A stretch of 64,000 nt of DNA. Source: JACPYM01 sp031423495. Lineage in GTDB: Bacteria > Acidobacteriota > Blastocatellia > RBC074. A program made the position numbers and the translations under genes. The DNA lies in assembly GCA_031423495.1 (NCBI GenBank), contig JANPFP010000144.1, positions 1 through 64,000 on the forward strand, read 5' to 3'. This document shows, piece after piece, positions 8,195 to 16,946 of this stretch. The notes below the pieces were generated by a model, which was not told the DNA's origin, did no database searches, and saw only the letters and a program-made list of their open reading frames with translations. Positions within the stretch are counted from its first letter, which is position 1; the number at the start of each line of letters is the position of its first letter.

Positions 8195-8505
8195 GCCGGT
8201 ACGTTCGGATCAATATCTTCAGACCATTGCAAAATGCCGCCCGTCAGGTTGCTCAGGTTCGTGAAGCCGTGGATGGTTTCGAGATGCTGGATAGCGCTCG
8301 CCGAGCGCTTGCCGCTCCGTCACATCACGACAACGGGTATGTCGCGGCGGATGCGGTCAGGATTTTGTCCCACCGTCGCCAGCGGAATCAGTTCGCCGCC
8401 GATGTTGCAATGGTCGTATTCATTTTGTTCGCGCACATCAATCAGTTGATGCTCAGTGCCTGCCGCGCGTAATTCGTTGAGTTCTTGTACGGTAATCAAG
8501 TTCAT
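8188..8505 (-). CDS. Candidate selenocysteine-containing rhodanese (in-frame TGA at catalytic Cys)
   Basis: A single-domain rhodanese sulfurtransferase of 105 residues if TGA at 8320-8322 is read through. The first 61 residues match the MoeB/MOCS3-type rhodanese pattern: LIDVREQNEYDHCNIGGELIPL and then DIPVVVM. The next codon is TGA, and the same frame continues RSGKRSASAIQHLETIHG to FTNLSNLTGGILQWSEDIDP and a stop at 8188. The rhodanese active-site loop is C-R-S-G-K-R, so TGA sits exactly on the nucleophile Cys (residue 62). There is no frameshift and homology runs on both sides. In the mRNA a perfect 7-bp hairpin with loop GGC follows 10 bases after the UGA (see separate entry), as expected for a bacterial SECIS. 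It starts on an ATGA overlap with metZ. The alternative is a nonsense mutation or sequencing error (TGC/TGT to TGA). A gene caller would leave only a 61-residue fragment. Confidence 0.75.
8293..8309 (-). promoter_or_regulatory. Candidate bacterial SECIS hairpin
   Basis: On the minus strand AGCGCTC-GGC-GAGCGCT forms a perfect 7-bp stem with a GGC triloop. The apical loop begins 17 nt after the in-frame UGA of the rhodanese, and the loop opens with G. Both points fit the known bacterial SECIS layout: a short stem-loop close behind the UGA, recognised by SelB, with a G in the first loop positions. A 2x2 mismatch and two further G-C pairs extend the stem outward. No bulged U as in E. coli fdhF is seen. 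Confidence 0.6.
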
Positions 8506-9674
8506 TGAGTAAGGCTCCTTAGTGCTTGTTCGATGTCAGCGATGATGTCGTCGGGATGTTCCAGTCCGGCGGAGATACGTATTAACCCTGCTTCAATGCC
8601 TACGGCCAGTCGGTCGGCTTCGCTGAGTTTGGAATGCGTGGTCGAAGCCGGATGCGTCGCCGTCGTGCGTGCGTCGCCGAGATTTGCCGTATGCGAAAGC
8701 ATTTGCAGCTTGTTCAAAAATTGTTGTCCGGCGGCGAGTCCGCCTTTCAAAACAAAAGTAACGACGCCGCCGCCCAAACGCATTTGCTTGCGCGCGAGTG
8801 CAGCTTGCGGATGCGAATCGAGAAAGGGATAGCTGACGCGCGCAATCTCATCGCGTTCACTTAACCATTCGGCGAGCCGCAGCGCGTTGGCGCAGTGACG
8901 TTCCATCCTGACGGCGAGCGTTTCGAGGCTCTTGGAAAAAATCCATGCATTGAACGGCGAAAGCGACGGGCCGGTGTGGCGCGCGAAGAAACGAATGTCT
9001 TTCATCAGGTCAGCGCGGCCCGCGATCAATCCGCCGATGGCGCGGCCTTGTCCGTCAATGAACTTGGTTGCGGAATGCGTCACGAGATCAATGTCGTATT
9101 TGATCGGCTGTTGCAGATAAGGCGTAGCGAAACAATTGTCTACCACCGAAATCAAATTGTGCTTGCGGCAGAACTGGCCGAGCCATTCGAGGTCAATCAA
9201 TTCGAGCGCGGGGTTCGAAGGCGTTTCGACTAACACGAGCCGCGTGTTGGGTTGTACGGCTTGCTCCCATTGTTCAGTGCTTTGCATCGCCGCGTAAGTC
9301 GTCGTGATGCCCCACTTCGGCAAGATCAGATTGAGTATCTGGTGCGACGAACCGAACAGCGCATTCGACGCGACGATGTGATCGCCCGCTTTGAGCAGTG
9401 CGCCCAGCGTAGTGAAAATTGCAGACATTCCCGAAGCCGTTGCCAGGCCGTCTGCTGCGCCTTCGAGCCGACAGATTTTTTCGATGAGTTCGGTGTTGTT
9501 CGGATTGGAAAACCGCGTGTAGATGTTCCCGCTGACTTCATCGGCGAACAGCGCACGGGCTTGCTCGGCGTCATCGAACACAAAGCTCGAAGTCAGATAA
9601 AGCGGCACGGAATGTTCGCGGTGTGCGCTGCGTTCGTATTGGGTGCGGACGGCTTCCGTTTCAAAGTGACTCAT
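8502..9674 (-). CDS. metZ: O-succinylhomoserine sulfhydrylase (Cys/Met metabolism PLP enzyme)
   Basis: PLP-dependent enzyme that makes homocysteine from O-succinylhomoserine and sulfide in methionine synthesis. It has 390 residues, the normal family length. Visible signatures are YTRFSNPNN (phosphate and substrate binding from the neighbouring subunit), ASGMSAI, the VVDNCFATPYLQQP strand, the PLP lysine in VTHSATKFIDGQGR, and the C-terminal SHTANLGDARTTATHPASTTHSKL block, with RISAGLEHPDDI near the end. The GQGRAIGG stretch after the lysine favours MetZ over cystathionine gamma-synthase or beta-lyase, but substrate choice cannot be settled from sequence alone. It is translationally coupled (ATGA) to the OsmC-family gene upstream and to the rhodanese downstream. 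Confidence 0.9.
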   Translation of the reverse strand: MSHFETEAVRTQYERSAHREHSVPLYLTSSFVFDDAEQARALFADEVSGNIYTRFSNPNNTELIEKICRLEGAADGLATASGMSAIFTTLGALLKAGDHIVASNALFGSSHQILNLILPKWGITTTYAAMQSTEQWEQAVQPNTRLVLVETPSNPALELIDLEWLGQFCRKHNLISVVDNCFATPYLQQPIKYDIDLVTHSATKFIDGQGRAIGGLIAGRADLMKDIRFFARHTGPSLSPFNAWIFSKSLETLAVRMERHCANALRLAEWLSERDEIARVSYPFLDSHPQAALARKQMRLGGGVVTFVLKGGLAAGQQFLNKLQMLSHTANLGDARTTATHPASTTHSKLSEADRLAVGIEAGLIRISAGLEHPDDIIADIEQALRSLTQ

Positions 9675-10102
9675 ACAGATTTGGTTTCACTCTTGATCTC
9701 AAAAGACCAAGTGATGGTCGCGGACTTTTCGAGTACGCGCGCGACTGAACAATACTTTTGCAATGACAGGTCGAGCGCCTGTTGCGCACGTTCGTGAGCT
9801 ACGTCGCCGGTGATGACGTAATGCGCGTGAATCGTTTTGAACAGCGCAGGCTCTACGCCTTGCTCGCGTTCGGCATTCACTGTGACCTGCAAATCATCAA
9901 CGGGCTGGCGCGCTTTTTTGAGAATGCTCAACACATCAATCGCGCTGCATCCGCCCAAACCCATCAACAACAACTCCATCGGACGCGCCCCCTTGCCTGC
10001 GCCGCCAATTGCGGGACTCGCGTCAATATCCACCGTATTGCCGCTTTCGTTCGCGGCTTCAATATGAAAGGCGTCGTTGAGGCGTTTGAGAGTGACTTGC
10101 AT
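9671..10102 (-). CDS. OsmC-family protein
   Basis: A 143-residue OsmC/Ohr-fold protein, close in layout to the YhfA-like subgroup: it has MQVTLKRLNDAFHIEA at the N-terminus, the hallmark P(M/E)LLLMGLGGCSAIDVLSIL helix with the conserved Cys, and a DLQVTVNAE strand. Classical OsmC and Ohr use two cysteines to reduce organic peroxides; here the second Cys of the helix pair is not seen, so peroxidase activity is doubtful. The C-terminal LSLQKYCSVARVLEKSATITWSF contains another Cys in the position used by several OsmC proteins, which could serve as partner. It is first gene of a coupled OsmC/metZ/rhodanese unit, suggesting a sulfur- or thiol-related job. Confidence 0.88.
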   Translation of the reverse strand: MQVTLKRLNDAFHIEAANESGNTVDIDASPAIGGAGKGARPMELLLMGLGGCSAIDVLSILKKARQPVDDLQVTVNAEREQGVEPALFKTIHAHYVITGDVAHERAQQALDLSLQKYCSVARVLEKSATITWSFEIKSETKSV

Positions 10103-10105
10103 GCG

Positions 10106-10205
<100 letters not shown>

Positions 10206-10208
<3 letters not shown>

Positions 10209-10841
10209 CTGTCCCGGTTGCGGGACGATGCGCAAATAAGGTTTGAGGGTTTTCCAACCGCCGGGGAATTTCTCTTTGGCGGCTTCGTCAGAAAGGGCAG
10301 GGACGATGATGCAATCTTCGCCGCTCTTCCAGTTGACGGGCGTCGCCACGCTGTATTTCGCCGTGAGTTGGCACGAATCCACGAGGCGTACGATCTCGTC
10401 GAAGTTACGGCCTGAACTCGCCGGATAGGTCAGCATCGCTTTGACCTTTTTGTCAGGGCCGATGACGAAAACCGAACGAATGGTGAACAGGTCGCTGACT
10501 TCGGGATGAATCATGTCGTAAAGCCGCGCGACCTTTTGATCTGCGTCGGCGATGACGGGGAAGTTCAAGGCTGTGCCTTGAGTCTCTTCGATGTCAGCCG
10601 CCCAGCGCAGGTGCGAATCGGCTTTGTCTACGCTGAGGCCAATGACCTTGACGTTGCGTTTATCGAATTCGGGTTTGATCTTGGCTAAGTAACCAAGTTC
10701 GGTCGTGCAGACCGGCGTGAAATCTTTGGGATGCGAAAAGAGCATCGCCCAACTATCGCCGATCCATTCGTGAAAGTTGATGGTGCCTTCGGTAGTATCC
10801 GCCGTGAAATCCGGCACGACTTCGCCAATGCGTAATGACAT
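10206..10841 (-). CDS. 1-Cys peroxiredoxin (Prx6 type)
   Basis: Thiol peroxidase that reduces hydrogen peroxide and organic hydroperoxides in the cytoplasm. The peroxidatic site is SHPKDFTPVCTTELGYLA (T..C motif) and the matching arginine lies in the FTIRSVFVIGPDKKVKAML region. The 211-residue length and the extended C-terminal domain (TPVNWKSGEDCIIVPAL to PYLRIVPQPGQ) are typical of the Prx6/1-Cys subfamily; Cys in GEDCIIVP is common in bacterial members. ATG at 10841 has an AGAAGC sequence upstream. It lies just upstream of the OsmC/metZ/rhodanese unit on the same strand; a long palindrome separates them, so read-through is possible but not assured. Confidence 0.95.
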
Positions 10842-11012
10842 GGTGCTTCTCCAAAATGATTAGGGTTGGGTCGAGCGCAGGACAGTTGAAATGGCGATCA
10901 GCGTTCAACTTCTGCGCTTTTACTCAAGGCTTTATGGCGCAATTTTGGCGAGGGCGCAAATCAGGCAGGCGTGAGGTGAATAGGCGATTTTTATAAGACG
11001 ATGAATCGTGAT

Positions 11013-11104
11013 GAGTTAATGGGAGCTATAGGAGCTATGAGACTTATGGGATAGCTAACGAATTAGTCGTTTGCCGTTGTCCCATAACTCTCATAACTCC
11101 CACT
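11013..11104. repeat. Inverted repeat downstream of the BNR protein
   Basis: Left arm about 11013-11051 has repeated GGGAGCTATA/GGAGCTATGAG units; right arm about 11079-11104 reads TCCCATAACTCTCATAACTC, its imperfect complement. It lies between the start region of the peroxiredoxin gene and the stop of the minus-strand gene ending at 11113, so it would form near the 3' end of that mRNA. Confidence 0.7.
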
Positions 11105-11112
11105 GCGTTCGT

Positions 11113-14100
11113 TTAGCGGAACTGCACCCGCACCGGATTCGCCATTCGGCCTTCGACCATTAGTTGCAGCGTCATTTCGCCGCGTCCATTAGCCGTGGTG
11201 GGAATACGCACGTTGACTTGATCGAGTCCGACGAGCGTGCCTTGCCGTCCGGCGTAAAGCACCGGCGCGTCAAGATTGAACGAAGAACTGCTCAGTTTAA
11301 CCGCCGTCGTGTTCAGCCCGGAGTTATAACGGATGCCCGTGCCGAACAGCACCAGAAAAACCTGATCGGTCGTGTTGCTGACATCAATCGGCAGGCTTTG
11401 CCATTGGCTGCCGTTCCATTGCGCGAGCTGTTCATAACGTTGCGAGCCATTGGCACGTATGCGCAAGACCAGTCCCGCCGGTACGCCCGCACCGTTCGCG
11501 TTGTAAGTGAACACGCTGGGCGCAACGTTATTGACGCGCATAAATCCAATCGCCGCTTGTCCGCCGCCGTTGATGATGGTCACCATCGCTTCGCCTGAAG
11601 CCGTACCGGCTGGAACCTGGAAGTTCACCTGCGTTGGCGAGACGAAAAATAGCGAAGCCGGACGTTCGTTGCTGACACTGTCGCGCACGAATACGCGCGT
11701 GCCGCCCAACGTAGTTGGCAAAGGGTTCTGCTCGGCTTTCACCGTACCGCTTGCCAGATTCGTGCCGAACGAAGACACGATTGATTCGGGCGTGATGGCG
11801 CTGCCGGTGAAACTCGCTGCGCTCACCGTCGCGATGCCGGTCGGGTTCACCGCCAGCCGATAGACGCCACGTCCGTGCGTAGCGATCACCAGGCTGCCAG
11901 TCGCTAGGTGATAGCGCATTTGCAAGATAGCAACGCGCGGCAAGCCGACACCTAAACGTCCCCAGGTTTTGCCGCGATCAGTGGTAAAGAACACACCGAG
12001 GTCAGTGCCGACATAGAACGTATCAGCTTTGAATGGATCGAGAATCACTGAGTTCAGCGGCGTATCGGGCAAGCTGCCGCTGATGTCCGTCCACGTAGCG
12101 CCCGTGTTATCGGTGATGAAGATGTGACCGGGCGTCGAAGGCGTATTGCGATTGAAGCCCGAAAACGTAGCGATAGCGCGTTTGGCATTGCGCGGGTCAA
12201 TGGCAATGTCGCTGACGAAGCGATTGGGCAAGCCTTTCGATACGTCAAACCAGCGTGCGCCTTCTTTCAGGTGAGCGTTGTCGGTGACTCGTACTTGACC
12301 ATCGTCCGTACCCGCCCAGACCACTTCACCTGCCGGATCAATGCCGCCACGCGCAGGGAACGACGCGATGGTTGTGACTACGCCTCTCGTGCTGCGCGTC
12401 AGGTATTCGCCGAAACCGTCGGCGCTGGGGCCGATGCCAATCCACGTCACGCCCTGATCGTTCGTGCGGTATACGCGATTCGTGCCGAAATAGATGACGT
12501 TGCCATTCACGCCGCCATAGGCCGTGTTGGCGGTCATCGGCGCATAAAAGGCTACGCGGTCTCTCGGATTGAAATTGCCTTTGACGGCTTCAGTACACGG
12601 CAGGCAACCGCGTGGTTCCCAGGCGTCTCCGCCATTGGTCGAGATTACGGGGCCTATGATTGCTCCGTTGCCGAACGAAGCGTTGAAGTAAGTGTGATAA
12701 AGCACGCGCGGATTAGATTGATCAATGATGACCGCGCCGCCATCGCCGTCGTCAATGTGTTCCCATACTGAATTGCCGCGATAGGCGTTCGTGCCGTTGT
12801 CTTGCGTACCGCCAATGACGGCATTGCTGTTATACGGGTCAACCGCGACCGATTGAAATTGCGTGATGCTGAGTCCGTTGTTGCAATTGATCCAGCGCGG
12901 CAACGCCGCCAGCGCGTTGTCGGTGCGCCAGATGCCGCCGTCATTGCCGGTGAAAACGATGTTTGAATTATTTTTGCTGACGACGGCTACGTGCGAATCA
13001 GGGTGCAAACCGCCTGTCGCGTCGCCCAGCGAAATGTCAGTCCAGCTTTGGGCGGCATTGTTGCTGCGATAGAGCGTACCGCCGTTGTAGGCCTCGTTGG
13101 CATTCGTGCCGTAATACAAAATGCCGCCGTTGTTCGGGTCAGCGCCGAAAGCCAAATTGTAATTGGATTGTCCTGAAGGCGGCGCGGCAAAACGGGTCCA
13201 GTTTTCGCCTGCGTCGGTCGAACGGTAAATGCCCACCATCGTATCGTTCGGCGCAGCAATCGCCGCATAAATCGTCGAGACCGAGCCAGTGGTTGTGGGC
13301 GGCCCGATAGAGAATTTGATGCGTGCGTAAGTGCGCTTGCCGTCTTTGTCGAAACGCGGCGGCAAGCCTTTGGTCAATTCTTTCCAGGTGAAAAAGTTGC
13401 CGTCATTGTCTGAGCGGAAAATGCCTTCGCCGACCAGCGAGAGATAAACGCGGCTCGGATTACGCGGGTCAATGATGACGTCAGAGCCGAGCAGGTCGAG
13501 GCGATTTTGTGTGGGGTTCACGTTGATCCAGGTCTTGCCGCCATCGGTCGTGCGCCAGATGCCGCGATTGCCTAGCGGCACGATGCCGACGATGTCAGCG
13601 GCGTTCAAGTGAAAGCCCACGTTGGTTGAAACGAAAATCGTATCGGGCTTGGTCGGATGAATCGAAATCGCGCCGAAGGTGCAATTCAAAAACACCGGCT
13701 CTTTCGGTTCGAACGAAGAAACCGGGCCGACGATTTGATTCCACGTCGCGCCGCCGTCGGTGGACTTGAACAAACCCGCGCCGTAATAACTGTCGCCTGA
13801 ACGATTGGCTTCGCCCGTGCCGACCCACACGACATTGGGGTTGATGGGGTCAACGGCAATCGCGCCGATGGCTTGCGTAGGCAGGCTGTCGGTGATGGCC
13901 GTCCACGAAGCGCCGTTGTCTACTGACTTCCACACGCCGCCTTGCGCGCCGCCTACATAAACGGTTTGGTTGTTCGCGCCGTCATAGCGCGGGTCGAGCG
14001 CAATCGCTGTCACGCGGCCTGAGACAGCATTGCGTACGCCAAAGGTTTGGCCGACGCGAATCGGTTGCGGCCCCAGCGCCTTCCAACTCGCGTTGGGATC

Positions 14101-14493
14101 AATATCGCCTGCGGCGTTAAGGCTATTGGGCAAACCGGTGCGACGACGTTCGACGTTTAATTTTTCGAGTTCATCAGCGGCGGCATTGGCTTCGAGATTC
14201 GCGCCGTGCGGAATTTCATCCATCGGATAAGCGCGCTGTTTATAAAACCAGGCTTCGCGCGCCGCGCCGCCGAATTCTTCGCCCAGGTTTTCGCGGGCTT
14301 CTTTGAACATCTCTATGCGTTGGCCGGGCGATTGCGCCGCCAGCAATTCTTTGAGTTCGTGTTGTGAGAGCGTTTGAAACGCGATGACAGCACCAAAAGT
14401 GCCGAGGCCGAGAACCAGTGAACGCGCGAACACAGAGCTGCGCGAGACATGGGCACCAATTTGGGCAGATGCCCGAAGCAGGAATTTCAACAT
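11113..14493 (-). CDS. Exported BNR/Asp-box (sortilin-like beta-propeller) protein with Solibacter-type C-terminal domain
   Basis: An 1126-residue protein. A hydrophobic segment at residues about 22-42 (FARSLVLGLGTFGAVIAF) is a signal sequence or anchor. From about residue 150 to 870 it carries many Asp-box motifs of the form S.D.G..W (SVDNGASW, STDGGATW, TTDGGKTW, STDAGENW, TTDRGKTW), separated by (A/V)VDP.NP..V(W/Y)(V/A)GT strands; this is the VPS10/sortilin-type or sialidase-type propeller repeat. Residues about 900-1126 match the Solibacter C-terminal domain (start VSAASFTGSAITPESIVSSF, end LVGLDQVNVRIP). No sialidase Arg triad could be picked out, so enzymatic activity is not claimed. 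It is transcribed alone, possibly as a cell-surface or secreted binding protein. Confidence 0.85.
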   Translation of the reverse strand: MLKFLLRASAQIGAHVSRSSVFARSLVLGLGTFGAVIAFQTLSQHELKELLAAQSPGQRIEMFKEARENLGEEFGGAAREAWFYKQRAYPMDEIPHGANLEANAAADELEKLNVERRRTGLPNSLNAAGDIDPNASWKALGPQPIRVGQTFGVRNAVSGRVTAIALDPRYDGANNQTVYVGGAQGGVWKSVDNGASWTAITDSLPTQAIGAIAVDPINPNVVWVGTGEANRSGDSYYGAGLFKSTDGGATWNQIVGPVSSFEPKEPVFLNCTFGAISIHPTKPDTIFVSTNVGFHLNAADIVGIVPLGNRGIWRTTDGGKTWINVNPTQNRLDLLGSDVIIDPRNPSRVYLSLVGEGIFRSDNDGNFFTWKELTKGLPPRFDKDGKRTYARIKFSIGPPTTTGSVSTIYAAIAAPNDTMVGIYRSTDAGENWTRFAAPPSGQSNYNLAFGADPNNGGILYYGTNANEAYNGGTLYRSNNAAQSWTDISLGDATGGLHPDSHVAVVSKNNSNIVFTGNDGGIWRTDNALAALPRWINCNNGLSITQFQSVAVDPYNSNAVIGGTQDNGTNAYRGNSVWEHIDDGDGGAVIIDQSNPRVLYHTYFNASFGNGAIIGPVISTNGGDAWEPRGCLPCTEAVKGNFNPRDRVAFYAPMTANTAYGGVNGNVIYFGTNRVYRTNDQGVTWIGIGPSADGFGEYLTRSTRGVVTTIASFPARGGIDPAGEVVWAGTDDGQVRVTDNAHLKEGARWFDVSKGLPNRFVSDIAIDPRNAKRAIATFSGFNRNTPSTPGHIFITDNTGATWTDISGSLPDTPLNSVILDPFKADTFYVGTDLGVFFTTDRGKTWGRLGVGLPRVAILQMRYHLATGSLVIATHGRGVYRLAVNPTGIATVSAASFTGSAITPESIVSSFGTNLASGTVKAEQNPLPTTLGGTRVFVRDSVSNERPASLFFVSPTQVNFQVPAGTASGEAMVTIINGGGQAAIGFMRVNNVAPSVFTYNANGAGVPAGLVLRIRANGSQRYEQLAQWNGSQWQSLPIDVSNTTDQVFLVLFGTGIRYNSGLNTTAVKLSSSSFNLDAPVLYAGRQGTLVGLDQVNVRIPTTANGRGEMTLQLMVEGRMANPVRVQFR

Positions 14494-14975
14494 ACTACCT
14501 TCCCGTAATTTTGCTGTGATTGTGGGCTAACCGCGCGAAATGGGAAGCGGCGCGATGCTGCAAGAGCGTGTGCGAAACGGCAGGCGTCACGGATGACGCA
14601 AACCTCCGCAATTCGTCGGCTCGACGTAGCCGAACGAGGTGGAATTGTGAATTGAAAGGCTTATGGCGCGTACCGTTTGAGCTGTGGATCAGGCTCGTGG
14701 TGGGATGTGTGAAAACGCGCTTTAGTTGGAATGCGGGCGGATACTAGCACAGGCTTTGAGAATCTGTACCCCTGATTTTTTTAACGATTGCTGGCTCATT
14801 GCCGCCGCTTTTGAGAATGTTCATTCCCAAAAGTGAACAGTCGTTCGCTTCAAGTTTTTCGTCGCTCGCGCGGCAATCCAATAAATACAGGCATTTGCCG
14901 CGACTTTGGTCTTGGCACGCAACTTGGTAAGCTCTAGTCCGGTTATCGCTTATCAGCAGTGAAGGAGTTTTTCTT
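14494..14975. other. Divergent promoter region without genes
   Basis: About 480 bases between the BNR gene (minus) and the adaptor gene (plus). It is compositionally ordinary. The adaptor start at 14976 has GAAGGAG at 14960-14966. No operator, RNA gene or repeat was recognised. Confidence 0.5.
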
Positions 14976-16235
14976 ATGGACGTGAAACGCGCACCATCAG
15001 TCGCCCGCAACAAAAAGATTCGCCGCGCGGTATATGTCGTTTTAGGCATCGTCGCCGTGGCAGGCATCTCGCTCGGCGTCTCAAGGTTGAAACCCGCCGC
15101 TCCGACAGTCGAACGCGCTACGGTTTTATTCGGCACGGTCAAGCGCGGACAGATGCTGCGCAACGTACGCGGGCTCGGCACGCTCGTACCTGAAAACATC
15201 GTATGGATTCCTTCGACCACCAGCGGGCGCGTAGACAAGCGCCTCGTCCAACCCGGTACGGTCGTGACGCCTTCGACTGTGTTGTTTGAGTTGAGCAATC
15301 CCGAATTGCAGCAACAACTGCTTGACGCCGACCAGCAGGTCAAAGCGGCTGAGGCCGAATACGCCAATCGCAAGGTCGAACTCGAAACCCAATTGCTCAA
15401 TCAAAAGGCGCAAGCCGCGACCGTGCAATCAGACCTTTCACAAGCCAAGTTGCAGGCCGACGCGAACGAGCAACTCGCCAAAGAAGGCATCGTTTCAGAA
15501 TTGGTCTTGAAGCAATCGAAAGCCCGCGCGAATGAGTTGGGGACGCGCTACGAAATCGAACTAAAGCGTATTGCGATGAATACTGAAGCGGTGCAAACGC
15601 AATTGGCGGTCACGCAATCTACGTTAGAACAGCGCCGCAATATGGTGGCTTTGCGCCGCAAGCAAGTCAGCGATCTCAGCGTACGCGCAGGCATGAGCGG
15701 CATCCTGCAATTGTGGGCGGTCGAAGTCGGCCAGCAAGTCACGCCGGGTACGAACCTCGCGCGCGTCTCTGATCCGACGCGCTTGAAAGCGCAGGTGCGC
15801 GTCGCTGAAACGCAAACCAAAGATATTCAAATCGGCCAGTCGGCTGAGATTGATACGCGCAACGGCATCATTCAGGGCCGCGTCACGCGCATTGATCCGC
15901 AAGCGTTGAACGGGCAAGTCACGATTGACGTATCGCTCTCAGGCGAATTGCCCAAAGGCGCGCGTCCTGACATGAACGTAGACGGAACTATCGAACTCGA
16001 ACGGCTCGAAAACGTGCTGTATATCGAACGTCCCGCCTTCGGGCAGGAGCAAGGCCAGATCATGTTGTTTCGCGTAGAGGCCGATGACCAGCACGCACAA
16101 GCAGTACAGGTAAAACTCGGACGCGCTTCGGTGACGACCATCGAAGTCCGCGAAGGTCTCAAAGTCGGCGACAAAGTCATTCTTTCAGACATGTCGCAAT
16201 GGCAGGATAAATCTGATCGTGTGAGATTGAATTAG
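14976..16235 (+). CDS. HlyD/MacA-type periplasmic adaptor (membrane fusion protein)
   Basis: A 419-residue membrane-anchored adaptor of an export pump. One N-terminal TM helix at residues about 13-32 (AVYVVLGIVAVAGISLGVSR) is followed by a lipoyl-like half-motif (LGTLVPENIVWIPSTTSGRV), a long coiled coil (about 105-220, rich in Q, A, E, L, with QLLNQKAQAATVQSDLSQAK), the second lipoyl half (VRAGMSGILQLWAVEVGQQV), and beta-barrel and membrane-proximal domains ending DKVILSDMSQW. It starts 10 bases after GAAGGAG. The next gene encodes a MacB/LolD-type ATPase, so the two should act in one ABC export system; no permease gene follows. Confidence 0.9.
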   Translation: MDVKRAPSVARNKKIRRAVYVVLGIVAVAGISLGVSRLKPAAPTVERATVLFGTVKRGQMLRNVRGLGTLVPENIVWIPSTTSGRVDKRLVQPGTVVTPSTVLFELSNPELQQQLLDADQQVKAAEAEYANRKVELETQLLNQKAQAATVQSDLSQAKLQADANEQLAKEGIVSELVLKQSKARANELGTRYEIELKRIAMNTEAVQTQLAVTQSTLEQRRNMVALRRKQVSDLSVRAGMSGILQLWAVEVGQQVTPGTNLARVSDPTRLKAQVRVAETQTKDIQIGQSAEIDTRNGIIQGRVTRIDPQALNGQVTIDVSLSGELPKGARPDMNVDGTIELERLENVLYIERPAFGQEQGQIMLFRVEADDQHAQAVQVKLGRASVTTIEVREGLKVGDKVILSDMSQWQDKSDRVRLN

Positions 16236-16256
16236 TTAATCACTGTGGAGAAACCA

Positions 16257-16946
16257 ATGAACGAAACTCTCTTGAAAATGGATAGCGTGAAGAAAGTTTT
16301 TTTGACCGATGAAGTCGAAACGCACGCGCTGTCAGGCATTCACCTCGAAATCGGCAAAGGCGAATACGTCTCAATAGCCGGGCCGTCGGGTTGCGGCAAG
16401 TCTACGTTGCTTTCGATTTTGGGTTTGCTCGACTCGCCAAGCGATGGCGAATACGTGCTGAACGGCAAGCCGGTGCAGGGGCTTACGCTTAGCGAACGCG
16501 CGCGCATCCGCAACCGCGAGATCGGGTTTATTTTTCAGAGCTTCAATCTGATCGGCGATTTGTCGGTCTATGAAAACGTGGAGTTGCCGCTGACCTATCG
16601 CGGCATGTCTTCAGTCGAGCGCAAAGAAAAGGTCAACGCCGCGCTCGAACGCGTAGGCATGGCACATCGCGCGAAACACTTGCCTTCGCAATTATCGGGC
16701 GGTCAGCAACAGCGCGTTGCTGTAGCGCGTGCGGTTTGCGGCGACCCGGCGATTCTGCTGGCTGATGAGCCTACGGGTAATTTGGATTCGACCAACGGCG
16801 AAGCGGTCATGGACTTGCTGCGCGAACTGCATCGCGGCGGCGCTACGATTTGCATGGTCACGCACGATACGCGCTTTTCGAAACACGCCGACCGTTCGAT
16901 TCATCTGTTTGACGGACGCATTGTCGAAGAAGGCCAAAATCATTAG
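16257..16946 (+). CDS. ABC transporter ATP-binding protein (MacB/LolD type)
   Basis: ATPase subunit of an ABC exporter in the MacB/LolD/FtsE group. It shows Walker A (GPSGCGKST), Q-loop (FIFQSFNLI), signature LSGGQQQRVAVARA, Walker B (ILLADEPTGNLD) and switch His (MVTHDTRF). The ATG at 16257 is preferred over the GTG at 16245 because GGAG at 16247-16250 is correctly spaced for it; this gives 229 residues, the usual length. It follows the adaptor gene by about 20 bases. The FtsX-like permease that normally completes the system is absent; the next gene, on the other strand, is pgsA, and the two coding ends overlap by four bases. Confidence 0.94.
   Translation: MNETLLKMDSVKKVFLTDEVETHALSGIHLEIGKGEYVSIAGPSGCGKSTLLSILGLLDSPSDGEYVLNGKPVQGLTLSERARIRNREIGFIFQSFNLIGDLSVYENVELPLTYRGMSSVERKEKVNAALERVGMAHRAKHLPSQLSGGQQQRVAVARAVCGDPAILLADEPTGNLDSTNGEAVMDLLRELHRGGATICMVTHDTRFSKHADRSIHLFDGRIVEEGQNH

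Noticed and set aside
8320..8505. Rhodanese as a simple pseudogene
   Set aside because: Downstream frame is fully conserved with no further lesion, and the TGA sits exactly on the catalytic Cys with a hairpin behind; recoding is the better explanation, though an error cannot be excluded from one sequence.
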